From the NCBI GenBank assembly GCA_027422505.1, contig JAPQWV010000332.1, forward strand, positions 1 to 64,000: a stretch of 64,000 bases of DNA, in the 5' to 3' direction. The notes under the pieces are model-generated. The model saw nothing but the letters and a program-made list of their open reading frames with translations. It did not search any database and was not told the DNA's origin. The position numbers were made by a program, and so were the translations under genes. Below are positions 47,051-56,816 of this stretch, in pieces; position 1 is the stretch's first letter, and every line of letters starts with the position of its first letter. This DNA is from Craterostigma plantagineum (Eukaryota; Streptophyta; Magnoliopsida; Lamiales; Linderniaceae).

Positions 47051-47299
47051 GTAACTCGTCATCTGGGATGACGAGTTACTCTAATTATTTCCGACACGCT
47101 GCATGAGCATGCAGGTTGGTCGGGAATAATTCTTGTAACTCGTCATCTGGAATGACGAGTTACTGGTAACTCGACATCCCAGAAGACGAGTTACTCTTTT
47201 ACACTGTACAAGAGTCAACTTGACCAGTCAGCGGGCCAGCTCAAAGTAGCTCGTCATCCTGGATGACGAGTTACGTATTTCGTCATCTGGGATGACGAA
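47051..47299. repeat. Row of five short palindromes near the right end of MULE H
   Basis: Perfect or near-perfect hairpins: GTAACTCGTCATC-TGG-GATGACGAGTTAC (47051-47079), a second with 12-bp arms (about 47135-47163), an imperfect one (47166-47194), one with 14-bp arms and one mismatch (47246-47274) and TTCGTCATC-TGG-GATGACGAA (47279-47299). Decayed versions lie near the left end (45764-45870). Elements A and 27495-28643 carry analogous hairpins of related or different sequence. Confidence 0.9.
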
Positions 47300-47639
47300 G
47301 TTCGCTATTTTATTAATACCTTCCGTTTTTGGTTTATTTTTTTAATGGTTTATTTTTTTGGTTTATTTAAATAAAAAATCCGCTTATCGTCTCAATTCCC
47401 TGTGCTCTTCTTCCTAAATGGTGTGATGGATCGTACGTTAGCGTTACATGTGTTTGTAGTTGTACCTAAATACTCCATATAATTTTAATAGTTATAAGTA
47501 ATATGTAAAGTAATATTAAATAAATACTCCATATAAAAAGAAAAAAAGGAGTTAAATTTTAATACTTTAAGTAATATGTAAAGTAATATTAAATAAATAC
47601 TTGCCGATTAAAAAAGATAATTTTTTCCATCTGGCTGGT

Positions 47640-48380
47640 AAATGAAGGCGCGTCCCGCCCTACTGGCGGGTAGTGGGTCTGGGGCCCGGCCCGTCCTAAA
47701 AAATAAAAATGAAAAAATTATATAAAAAAAGAAAAACATTAAAATAAACTAATGAAGCTGAATTACTCCTAATCAAATTTAAATTATTTAATAATATTTA
47801 ATATTAAATTTGATTAAATTAAAAATCGCTAACATAAAAAAATCTATATAGTTGATTATTTATATATAACTTTTTTAAAAAAAACATTTTATGATATTTG
47901 GTCGGCCTGCCCGCGGCCCACGCAGGCTTACCCGCATAGGCCCGCCCTCTGGCGGGCCTGGGAAATAGCAGTCCGTCCCACCCCACTGGCGTGTAGCGGG
48001 CTGCAGGCAGGCCCGGCCCATACTAAAAAATAAAAATGAAAACAAAATGTTAAAAAAAAAACATTAATATAACTAATGAAGTTGAATTACTCCTAATCAA
48101 ATTTAAATTCTTTAATAAAGAAATTTATTTATGTTATTATATTTGATATTAAATCGGATCTCAAATAATATAATAACCTATATACTTTCTTTATATATTA
48201 ATTTTATTTTTTTTGAAAAAGAAATATTTTTTGATATTTGGTGGGCCTGCCCGCAGCCCGCACGGCATTACCGGCATAGACCCGCCCTCTGGTGGGCCTG
48301 AGAAATGGCAGCCAGCCCCGTCACTTTGGTGGGCCCGCGGGGTGGGGTGGCCGGGCCGCGGGCCACGAGCATTTTTTGTA
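47640..48380. repeat. Tandem GGCGGGCC-rich elements
   Basis: Three GC-rich blocks (about 47645-47695, 47905-48020 and 48240-48370) alternate with AT-rich spacers of about 220-270 bp. The blocks share phrases such as AGGCCCGCCCTCTGGCGGGC and AAAAAATAAAAATGAAAA after each block. They resemble the element at 34581-35117. No terminal repeats or coding sequence are seen. Confidence 0.65.
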
Positions 48381-49033
48381 GTTCTAAATGTGTCATAAAA
48401 TTACTTAATTAATAATTTTTAAATAGTCCATGTAATTAATATTATTAATGTAATGGAAAATAAGTTAATAAAATATTTTTTGTTGAATCATGCAATTATT
48501 TTAAATTATTATTACAAACATCAAATGTTTAGGGTGTAAAGAGTGGAATAGGGACCAGGGAGTGTGAATAGTAGACCAAACAAACACCGGAAGTTGTATA
48601 TGTTGGCCAAAACAACTTTAGCTTCTTTTTTAATTGACCAGTCCAAGAGTACTTAATGAATTTTTAATTGGTTAATTTCAGTACAACTTTGAATCATTAA
48701 CTTACTCCTATCTTTTCTTTTTATTTTACTTTTTTTGCAGTCTATGGGTTTTTATTGGGTCCACAGCAACAATTCATATATTGGCTGCATGATTTTAGTA
48801 ATTTTACTTAGTACCCTTCTTTTTCTATATACCTCTCCGCACAAATTGATCGATCCCTTATTTGAGGTAATTATATTAGCAGACCCCGCTTTTTCTTCAC
48901 ACAATCCATTACCTATTTACTGTGAAAATATTAAAAAGTAATTTAACAACTCTGTCAATATATGTTTTATATAAAAATAGTAATGTTAAAAGTATTACTA
49001 ATAGAATTAAAGCGGTGAAGGTGGTAAAGTTAA
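48381..49033. other. Intergenic DNA, nothing recognised
   Basis: AT-rich sequence without repeats or genes. It ends at the GTTAA target site of copy C. Confidence 0.4.
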
Positions 49034-49588
49034 TGTTGGGGTTGAGCGATAAATATTTAATTCTGAGCCAGCAGTAGTTGTATTTGGATCCCACGACAAT
49101 TTATCGGGATATTAATTAAAGTCGTAAAGCACCAAGAGAACACCGAGATTTTTACGTGGTTCGGCCAATACCGCCTACATCCACAGAGAGACAATAGTTT
49201 TACTATATTTGAGAATATTACACCGTACAAAATAACGCTCGTGTTTAAATCCAAAAACCCGAGACCCCTTACCCACCCTGGTAATGTTTTTGTACCTACT
49301 CCCAACTACCCAGTAAACAACACTCGCTCTCACCCTTATCCATCCGGACAAGATTTTCTTTTTTTTTTTCTTTTCTTTCTCATTCTCTCTCTCTCTCTCT
49401 GTCACTCCACCCCTCTCTCTCTCTCTCCCCTCTCTCTCTCTCTCGTTGGGGTGATCAGTTACATTAGGCATGCAAGCCTATTTATAGCCACTGTCATTGC
49501 TTAGCTCAAACGTCACTGCTTAGCTCAAAAAGAAGCAAAAACCAATTTGATCTCATATTGCTTCTTTTTCTATGTTGAAAAATCAACA
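49034..49588 (-). repeat. 3' LTR of copy C
   Basis: 555 bp, TGTTGGGG...AATCAACA. CT microsatellite at about 49385-49443. Confidence 0.92.
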
Positions 49589-50039
49589 ATTCTCCCCCTT
49601 TTCAACATATGCATCTTCTTTAGAGAGAACTCCAGTGAACCCGAGAATGAGAGTAACCCGTTCGTCAATACCACGAACATCCATTGGCCTTCCTTGTAGC
49701 ACCTACGCATAATCAGAATCAAGAATTTCGATCCTACCCCACTTGATTCATTCAACGGCCAATCTTATATGCAGCTATGTTGAATCGACTCGACCCGTCG
49801 ATTCCCGAAGAGGGACTTCGATGCAACCCCTTCTTCAGCAGGACTTTCCTTCTCACCATCGTCTGCCTTTATACCACGCGCGCGATTTTCGTGAATCCAT
49901 CGAAGTCTGAGTATTATATACCATACTCACGTCCAGACGATACAAACCTTTGCACTATTCTCCCTTTGGTAGGACCATTTCCGCCCATGTGTGATTTCCA
50001 GACTCCTCGTGCTATGAAATCCCATAGCCCTGGAATCTG

Positions 50040-50830
50040 ACTGGCTCAACAATATTAAAAACTATGCAACTTTGGGACAACGTCACACCACCCAAAATGC
50101 GTACCGCTCCGTCAACCATTTTGATCTTCCCCGTTCCAACACACCGAACAACACAACGATATCCATCGGCTCATGGAGATCGAAAAACTGTTCGCATTTC
50201 CCTGAACGTATCAAAATATTCTCTTGGAGCAACCCGAATTTAATATCCTTCTTCCTGAGAACGAGCGCCATCATTAGAGACCGAGAACGTCTCCAAGATA
50301 AAACGTGTGCTACTCGCATGTGGAATTTTCCTAGCCGACTGTCCTTCTTCCTCCAAGATCGGACAATTTCTCCTGATGTGTCCCGGCTCACCACATTTGT
50401 AGCATCGCATGCCCTTCCCGCCACCTGGATTTGGACCTGCTGCTGTCCCCTCCCCTGGCGTATCACCTTCCTCTATGATTCACTCTGAAAAATAGCCAAC
50501 TCCCGGCTATCACCAAAACTTGACCGCCTTCTCTTTTCATGCTCCAAAAAGAGTTGACTCCACCATCTACCGTCTCGTATCGGATGGTTGTGATCAAATT
50601 ATCACCAGAATCAGGAAGCGAGGTAAGAAGCAAGAAGGCCTTACTTCTTCCTCTCTGACACAGCTTGACCCCAAAATTTTCGCCATTTACTTCGACTTTT
50701 CCTCGTCTCCCGTCAAAGCTTATCACCCAGCCTCGACAAACGAGCACATCCTTCACTCTTCTCTGCCGCAGAGTGAAACCTCCCGCACCAGCACATTGTC
50801 GCATTTTGCTGTCTTCCGTCGTTATTATCC
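50040..50830 (-). pseudogene. Gag/protease remnant of copy C
   Basis: The zinc knuckle is intact here: GMRCYKCGEPGHIRRNCP at about 50415-50362 on the minus strand. It is followed by ILEEEGQSARKIPHASSTRF and, in a shifted frame, REYFDTFREMRT and CVGTGKIKMVDGAVRILGGV, the flap side of a copia protease. Upstream, SLPDSGDNLITTIRYETVD belongs to gag. After the protease flap the similarity ends at about 50040, and the 3' non-coding part begins. Confidence 0.78.
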
Positions 50831-51158
50831 TTGCAGAGATTTAACAGCCCGGCCCAAATAGTACTGATCAGATATTTCCCAGGAAAGGCTAGCGACATGC
50901 CTTACAGCACTATTGTCATAACTCGCCAAAACTCCACCGCCGCACAAGCTCCGCCCGACACCGAGCATAACATCAACGATAACCATCTTGTACCATCATT
51001 TTTCCAGTACAAGGCACCACCTCGTTGAACTTAGCTCTGACACTGGCTCCCCCCGATCAACGTTCCCTTCTGATATCTTTTCTGATGTGGAAGATCAGAC
51101 ACAGCTGCAACCATAGAGCATACTCAGAATACCAGCAGGGTTTGGCTCTGAAACCACT

Positions 51159-51708
51159 TGTTGGGGTTGAGCGACAAATATTTAATTCTGAGCCAGCAGT
51201 AGTTGTATTTGGACCCCACGACAATTTATCGGGATATTAATTAAAGTCGTAATGCACCAAGAGAACACCGAGATTTTTACGTGGTTCGGCCAATACCGCC
51301 TACATCCACAGAGAGACAATAGTTTTACTATATTTGAGAATATTACACCGTACAAAATAACGCTCGTGTTTAAACCCAAAAACCCGAGACCCCTTACCCA
51401 CCCGGGTAATGTTTTTGTAACTACTCCCAACTACCCAGTAAACTACACTCGCTCTCACCCTTATCCATCCGGACAATATTTTCTTTTTTTTTCTTTTCTT
51501 TCTCATTTTCTCTCTCTCTCTCTCTCACTCCACCCCTCTCTCTCTCTCCCCTCTCTCTCTCTCGTTGGGGTGATCAGTTACATTAGGCATGCAAGCCTAT
51601 TTATAGCCACTGTCATTGCTTAGCTCAAACGTCACTGCTTAGCTCAAAAAGAAGCAAAAACCAATTTGATCTCATATTGCTTCTTTTTCTATGTGGAAAA
51701 ATCTAACA
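51159..51708 (-). repeat. 5' LTR of copy C
   Basis: 550 bp, TGTTGGGG...ATCTAACA. Nearly identical to 49034-49588. Confidence 0.92.
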
Positions 51709-52000
51709 GTTAACTCCAACTGTTGCTACTTCTACTATTTATTTACTGGATATAATAATACTAATAATAAAAATAATATAATGTCCAATCTGATTTACGG
51801 CTATCTCAGGACAGCATAAAAGTCCGTTATCGCCAAGAAATAAAAAATAAAAAGTCCTTTTTTTTATTCATCGTGCCCATCAAATTCGATTGGACAACAC
51901 TATAAACATAAAAAATAAAATAATAAATATTTCCTAATATTCCAGAGTTAAAACAGAAAATAGAAAAGGCAGTGGTCCTAATTGAAGCTGACCATCCTCA

Positions 52001-52547
52001 GAGCATCTCCAACGGGTACTTCATTTTTGTGTAAAACACAAAAATAGAGTACGATTCTACTCCAATGGGACTCTATATTTAACACAAATATTGTGTTGAT
52101 CAGCAGAGAAACTCTACATCTAGAGTACGCACAATTTTTAACACAAAAATAGAGTTTTAATTTCTATTTATATTTATTTAGTAATACATATTTTGTTATA
52201 TTTAAATATTTGATACACTATTATAATACAAGTAAAATTAAAAATAATATAATTTTTATTTATATAATAAAATTAAATTTAAATAATATGCTAATTTTAT
52301 CATTCATGTAATTTTAAATATTAATAATTAAAATACATTGAATTTTTAATTTTATATAATAAAGTATAGTAAGTCAATTATGATAGTAAAATATAGGAAT
52401 TTGATTTTTAGTGTAAAAATAGAGTTCATGGGTTGGAGAGAAAACTAGTGTAGAAAATAGAGTTTATGGGTTGGAGTAAAAGCACTGTACCAACTGTATT
52501 ATTGTGTAATATGACCTGTATTTTTATGCATTGCATTGGAGATGCTC
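52001..52547. mobile_element. MITE with GAGCATCTCCAA termini
   Basis: 547 bp. The ends read GAGCATCTCCAA inward and the adjoining 3 bp TCA is duplicated (51998-52000 and 52548-52550). A 3-bp target site and this terminus fit PIF/Harbinger-type MITEs, common near plant genes. The interior is AT-rich with internal inverted copies of AAAAATAGAGT. Confidence 0.8.
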
Positions 52548-52984
52548 TCAGCAATCAACAAATATTAGATTCTTCAGAAACTGCACATGCATTTTTCGCA
52601 TAATTCATTGAATAAAAATGGAAAAAGGAGATAAAGGAAAAAGAGATCTTTTTTAATTACTATTTTCATGCAAATAAACATTTTGCTGAAAATGTTGTTG
52701 TAAATGGTCGGTGAGACTTTTAAGTGGTGTTTGTACTTTTTACACCAATTAATGTAATTTTTATGACCCCGGTGTTTCCTGAAATGTGTAATTTCTCGCC
52801 ATAACAAACAAGAAAGAATTTCTAAATAAAGGTGAATAGTTTCAAGAGATTTTGATCGATATTTTTCCAATTAAAAACCTTCGATACATTTTTTATTTTA
52901 TTAGTGCACATTGCAACTTAAGAGGAATAAATATTTACCGCACCAGATAACGCTATACGTTGTACAAATGGAACAAACCCCAAG

Positions 52985-54545
52985 ATAGTGATCGATGTTT
53001 ACTTCATGGACCAATTTAGTCCCGGTGTTTCGGTAAACCAATTAAGTCTTCGATATTGTCAATTCCGATCCAATTTCGTCCATCCATTAGTATGACCGAT
53101 GATTTTGGCAGAAAATGATACGTGTCAACGTGTGGTTGGCCATCTTTTGAAAAATCATTTACAAAGGAAATTTTCCAAAAAAAAAACAAAAACAGTAATA
53201 AATTAAATAAAATAAATAAAGAGAATACAAAAAATTTAAATTTAATAAATTAATTTAAATTAAAATAAAAGAAAAAGAATGCATTGACAAATAAAAGAAA
53301 CTAGTATATTAAGCACACTCTGATGCGTGTGCTCCAATACGTAAATTATATATTTATAAAGTCATTTTCAATTTAATTTGTCTATGATGATATGATATTC
53401 TATGTTAATTAAGAAATCTATTGATATAACACGGAAAAATGATTTTATGGTACTATCAGAATAAATTAAAAAGTTAAAGGATTGAATTGTAATTAAAAAT
53501 GATAAAATTGACATACCAAATTGAATTAGGTAGTACGCTAATACATTCTCCAATTATATAATAGAAAGATAAATACAAAAAGAGAGAAGATGCTAAAAAA
53601 ATACATAAAAATAAAAAATAAGGAAAAAGAGAAAAATAAAAATGTATTTATTAACAACCAGATTAATGTATGGAATAAATTCAGCAACAGAACCACCGCG
53701 GTCAAAGGGGTCGGGCGACCCCCCGGTGGCCGGAGCTAGAGGGTAGTACTGTAGAGTGGCTTGAGATTGGGGAAGAAGATATGCAGAAAACCCTAATTAG
53801 ATATGGTTTGACTAAATTTTAGCGGACCTACCATTAAAGTTTAGAAATGTTAATTATATATATATATATAGATTATATTGAATTTTAAAGGCCCAATTTG
53901 ATTCAAATTTCTTATATTTTAATCTATTTACGACTTACGTAAATAAATATTTTAAATCTCAATTTCTAAACCATATTCGCTTAACAAAATTACATTTTTA
54001 ATTAAATAAACAAAGTTATTTTCTTGTTTTTTATATAATTTTTTTTGAATTTTCAATAACTTGCTATTATATATTATTATTCAACGTCAACTTCTATAAA
54101 AGATTTTTAGGTCTAAAGATAATATTGACATATTTGCTAAAATTTCAATAAATTATTACCTTGATAAGATCGAGAGAAGTCTACGCATGATTGTGATAGC
54201 TTTCTCTCAAATTTATTGATATCAAAAAATAATTATATGAAAGTGTTGGAAAAGAAGCATTTTGTAGTTATCTAAAGATGTAGGTCTTACTATAACATAT
54301 TACAATTTAATAGCATCAATATGTTATGAAAATTGTATATAATAAGTCGTGATTATGATACCAAGAACTTGAATATTTCTCAATTTATGTTGTACTAGTA
54401 TGGTATTGTCGGCCCCCAAATGAAAATCCTGGTTCCGGCACTGACTAAATTGGTTCAAAATTGATAACATCGTGGATTAAATTGGTCCACGCAAAACATC
54501 GAAAAATTTGTCCAATGGGTAAACAAGTGGGACTATTTGAGTTTT
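52985..54545. mobile_element. Possible TIR element with ACCAATTTAGTCC-type ends
   Basis: The left side (53005-53080) contains ACCAATTTAGTCCCGGTGTT and GATCCAATTT; the right side (54446-54530) contains the reverse, AAATTGGT...TGGATTAAATTGGTCC. Such phrases mark the long inverted ends of many plant DNA transposons. No clean terminus or duplication was found, so the limits are approximate. A mini-Helitron lies inside at 53301-53565, and the centre (53.69-54.43 kb) shows no gene. Confidence 0.35.
53301..53565 (-). mobile_element. Mini-Helitron-like element
   Basis: 265 bp on the minus strand: starts TCTATTATATAATTGG at 53565 and ends with hairpin AGCACAC...GTGTGCT followed by CTAG (53301-53304) and host T. 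Too short to code. It matches 55293-55567 in ends and in middle phrases (AAATTGTAA...AAATTGACA on the plus strand). Confidence 0.65.
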
Positions 54546-54565
54546 ATCGGTGTACAGTTATAATA

Positions 54566-54755
54566 AAGTAACACTTATTGACATGCAGACTTCACCTGGC
54601 ATTTCTGACCCTTCCACCTATTTTATTACATTCAGTATCATAGCACAACCTTAAATTATATAATATAAGATCTAATAACGCATGGTATAATTTATTATTT
54701 TAATTAGGGGGTATTATAATGTATGGGAAAACGATGAATCATTCCCATGCTTGCT
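54566..54755. other. AT-rich spacer
   Basis: No gene or terminal repeat seen; part may be a further decayed mini-Helitron unit, since a TTATATAATATAAG phrase occurs at 54656-54669. Confidence 0.3.
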
Positions 54756-55567
54756 CATTATGATAATATTTTAAACATGCACACTGGCACAGCTTACATG
54801 CGTGCAATAAAATAAAGTTAAATATTATTAAATAGTTTCAATAAGTAATATATTAAAAAGAACATTTGATAGTATTTATGAGGTTATGGAAGCTACGCAG
54901 TTTAATAAGTATTTTTTATTTCTTTAATAGATATAGAATCTGATCGGTCAATTGATACAGACTAATTGGCAGTTTATTCAAGCCCCTCACCCTTAATATA
55001 ATATAGAATAGATAATAGTCACCTTTGCACAGCCTATGTGTGTACATTAATATAATTATGAAAGAAAAAACAGTTTAATCAACATATATCTTCAATAGTT
55101 TTTATTTGTAATCAATCGATCATGAGTTATTTTTTTGATAAAAGAATAACGACCGTGCTTAAGTTGGGAAGAGAGAATATTAACTTACATAAAAACAGAT
55201 AATAAAAAGAAGAGTATAATGGTAATTATATGTTATTAATTAAAATTGACATAACATGACAGTTACTATTGGACTCGACCCTTAATAAAATACTAGTATT
55301 TATCGCACACTCCATGCGTGTGCTTAAAAATATAATTATATTTATGTTACTTAAATTTTGATAAGTATAATATGTGTTGTTTAATAGATGAAATATAATT
55401 TTTAATAAAATTAAAACTAAATGAATAGTGGTTTAATACAATAACTAAAAAATTTAGAGGTCAAATGATAAATTATTAATTAATTAAATTTAAAGGAACT
55501 AAATTGTAAATAAAATGAGAGACGAAATTGACAGTTTTTATCCACCCTAAAACCTTTATATAATAGA
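54756..55567 (-). repeat. Tandem mini-Helitron-like units, about 275 bp each
   Basis: Three head-to-tail units, bounded at about 55008 and 55292. Each, on the plus strand, opens with a GC(A/G)CA...TGTGTGC-type hairpin and closes with ACCCTTAATATAATATAGAA or a variant. The last unit (55293-55567) is the cleanest: minus-strand start TCTATTATATAAAGG, hairpin GCACACGCATGGAGTGTGC, end CTAG then T. The first two have drifted and lack a clean CTRR end. No coding sequence. Confidence 0.55.
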
Positions 55568-55606
55568 ATATATAAGAAAGATACGTACCGTTTACCGCCT
55601 TCAAAC

Positions 55607-56465
55607 TAGGGTTGCAAATGAATCGAATCTTTTTGTTCGATTCGAAATTAGATTCGAAATATTAGAATAACAAACCCGAGTAAGAATATTTTTTTCGATT
55701 CGAATAATATTCGAATAAGAATACAATATGGCAATATTCGATTCGAATTTTTTTAGAATATTCTATTCGAATAATATAATATATATTAAGTAATATATAT
55801 TATCAATACTTGTAGATAAGCTAACATATTAATATGAATGAAATACTTAAAAGAATATATATGGCCCAAAGTGCCCATATGATTTAGTTGAAAATAATTA
55901 AACTAATAAACAATTAAAAGTAACGGCAAAACCCTAGACGATTGAATTGCTTCTTCCAATAATTTGAGTGCCACCGTAGTTCTGCTCTCCCTCACACAGC
56001 CACCGTAGTTCTTTTATTTTTTTCCTTTATTACGCCGTAAATCATATATTTCTTATTATTGTATAGATAGAAGAAGTATCGATGTATTGCATGGATGATG
56101 ATCGAAGCAAGCTAAGGAAAACAATTATTTTTTGATTTATCGATGAAAGATTTTTTGTGATTTCGTATGATGTATTGGATAACCTAATGATATGTTTTGC
56201 TATGTTTTTCTTTTTATGTCGTAACCTCAATTTTTATCCACTACGTGTTTTTTGCGTTATTTGTTTTCTTAAAACAGGTTTTCTGAAAGAAAAAATTATA
56301 CGTATCCGAATATTAAAAAATATATTCGAGCATATTATCAAATAGAATATGGATCAATTTTAGTATTCGAATAATAAAAGAATATGAACATGAATATTCG
56401 GAAAATAAAATAATACAAATAGAATATGGTGGTATTCGAGTCGATTCGATTCGTTTGCAACCCTA
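55607..56465. mobile_element. hAT-type MITE, second copy, with perfect 8-bp target duplication
   Basis: 859 bp. Left end TAGGGTTGCAAATGAATCGA, right end the inverted TAGGGTTGCAAACGAATCGA. The 8-bp duplication CTTCAAAC is exact (55599-55606 and 56466-56473). The subterminal parts have many ATTCGAAT motifs, as in 40750-41309, but the middle (about 55800-56330) is unrelated and contains an internal inverted repeat around GCCACCGTAGTTCT. Its right end lies 351 bp before the ANTH start codon, inside that promoter. Confidence 0.95.
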
Positions 56466-56473
56466 CTTCAAAC

Positions 56474-56816
56474 AAATGCAAAAATAATTGGATAGCTGTA
56501 AACATTCCAATTGATAATGGGCCTAAATTAATTATGACTCCTCGAATAATCTGTGATATTGGGTCTATTCTTCAAAATAGAAACTCAGCAAAATTTGTGT
56601 TTCCCTTTCCTTTTGTTATTTTTTTAAACCACTGCAGTAGTGCAGTGCATTGCATGCAGTTTAATGGCCTAATAAAGGGATAATGCTGGTTCAAGGAAAT
56701 AATATCAGGGGATAATGTCAAGAACGTGCTATAATTAGGAAGGAATCGATCGCAGAACTTGAAAAGTATTTCCCTAAAAATAGAGGAAAATCCACAGTGG
56801 ATGATTATGCTCTGAA
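56474..56816 (+). promoter_or_regulatory. Proximal promoter and 5' UTR of the ANTH gene
   Basis: 343 bp between the MITE and the start codon. No convincing TATA box. A GCAGTAGTGCAGTGCATTGC repeat at 56633-56654 is the only notable feature. Confidence 0.45.

Larger units (their letters stand above)
45682..47381. mobile_element. MULE-type element H with palindrome clusters
   Basis: 1700 bp. The ends read inward GGTATTTTTAATTAAATAAA and GGATTTTTTATTTAAATAAA, and similarity of the arms continues through ATTAATAAAATAG...AACTTCGTCA. A 10-bp target duplication with one mismatch flanks it: GCTTATCTTC (45672-45681) and GCTTATCGTC (47382-47391). The interior holds a GC-rich Arg/Pro island (45.9-46.3 kb), a decayed MULE-type ORF (46.42-46.97 kb, minus) and clusters of palindromes of the type GTAACTCGTCATC...GATGACGAGTTAC. 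It stands about 1 kb upstream of the DELLA start codon. Confidence 0.85.
49034..51708 (-). mobile_element. Non-autonomous copia element, copy C (gag and partial protease only)
   Basis: 2675 bp, LTRs 49034-49588 and 51159-51708, and a perfect 5-bp duplication GTTAA (49029-49033 and 51709-51713). Minus orientation: primer site GTGGTTTCAGAGCCAAACC at 51139-51157 and polypurine tract GAAAAGGGGGAGAAT beside the left LTR. The interior has the same gag, knuckle and protease remnant as B and D and the same deletion of all later pol domains. The two LTRs differ at only a few per cent of positions, so this copy is young. It is the least interrupted of the three and the best reference for the family. 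Confidence 0.92.

Noticed and set aside
47051..47299. CRISPR-like array
   Set aside because: The repeats are palindromes without regular spacers, inside a plant DNA transposon; eukaryotic context.
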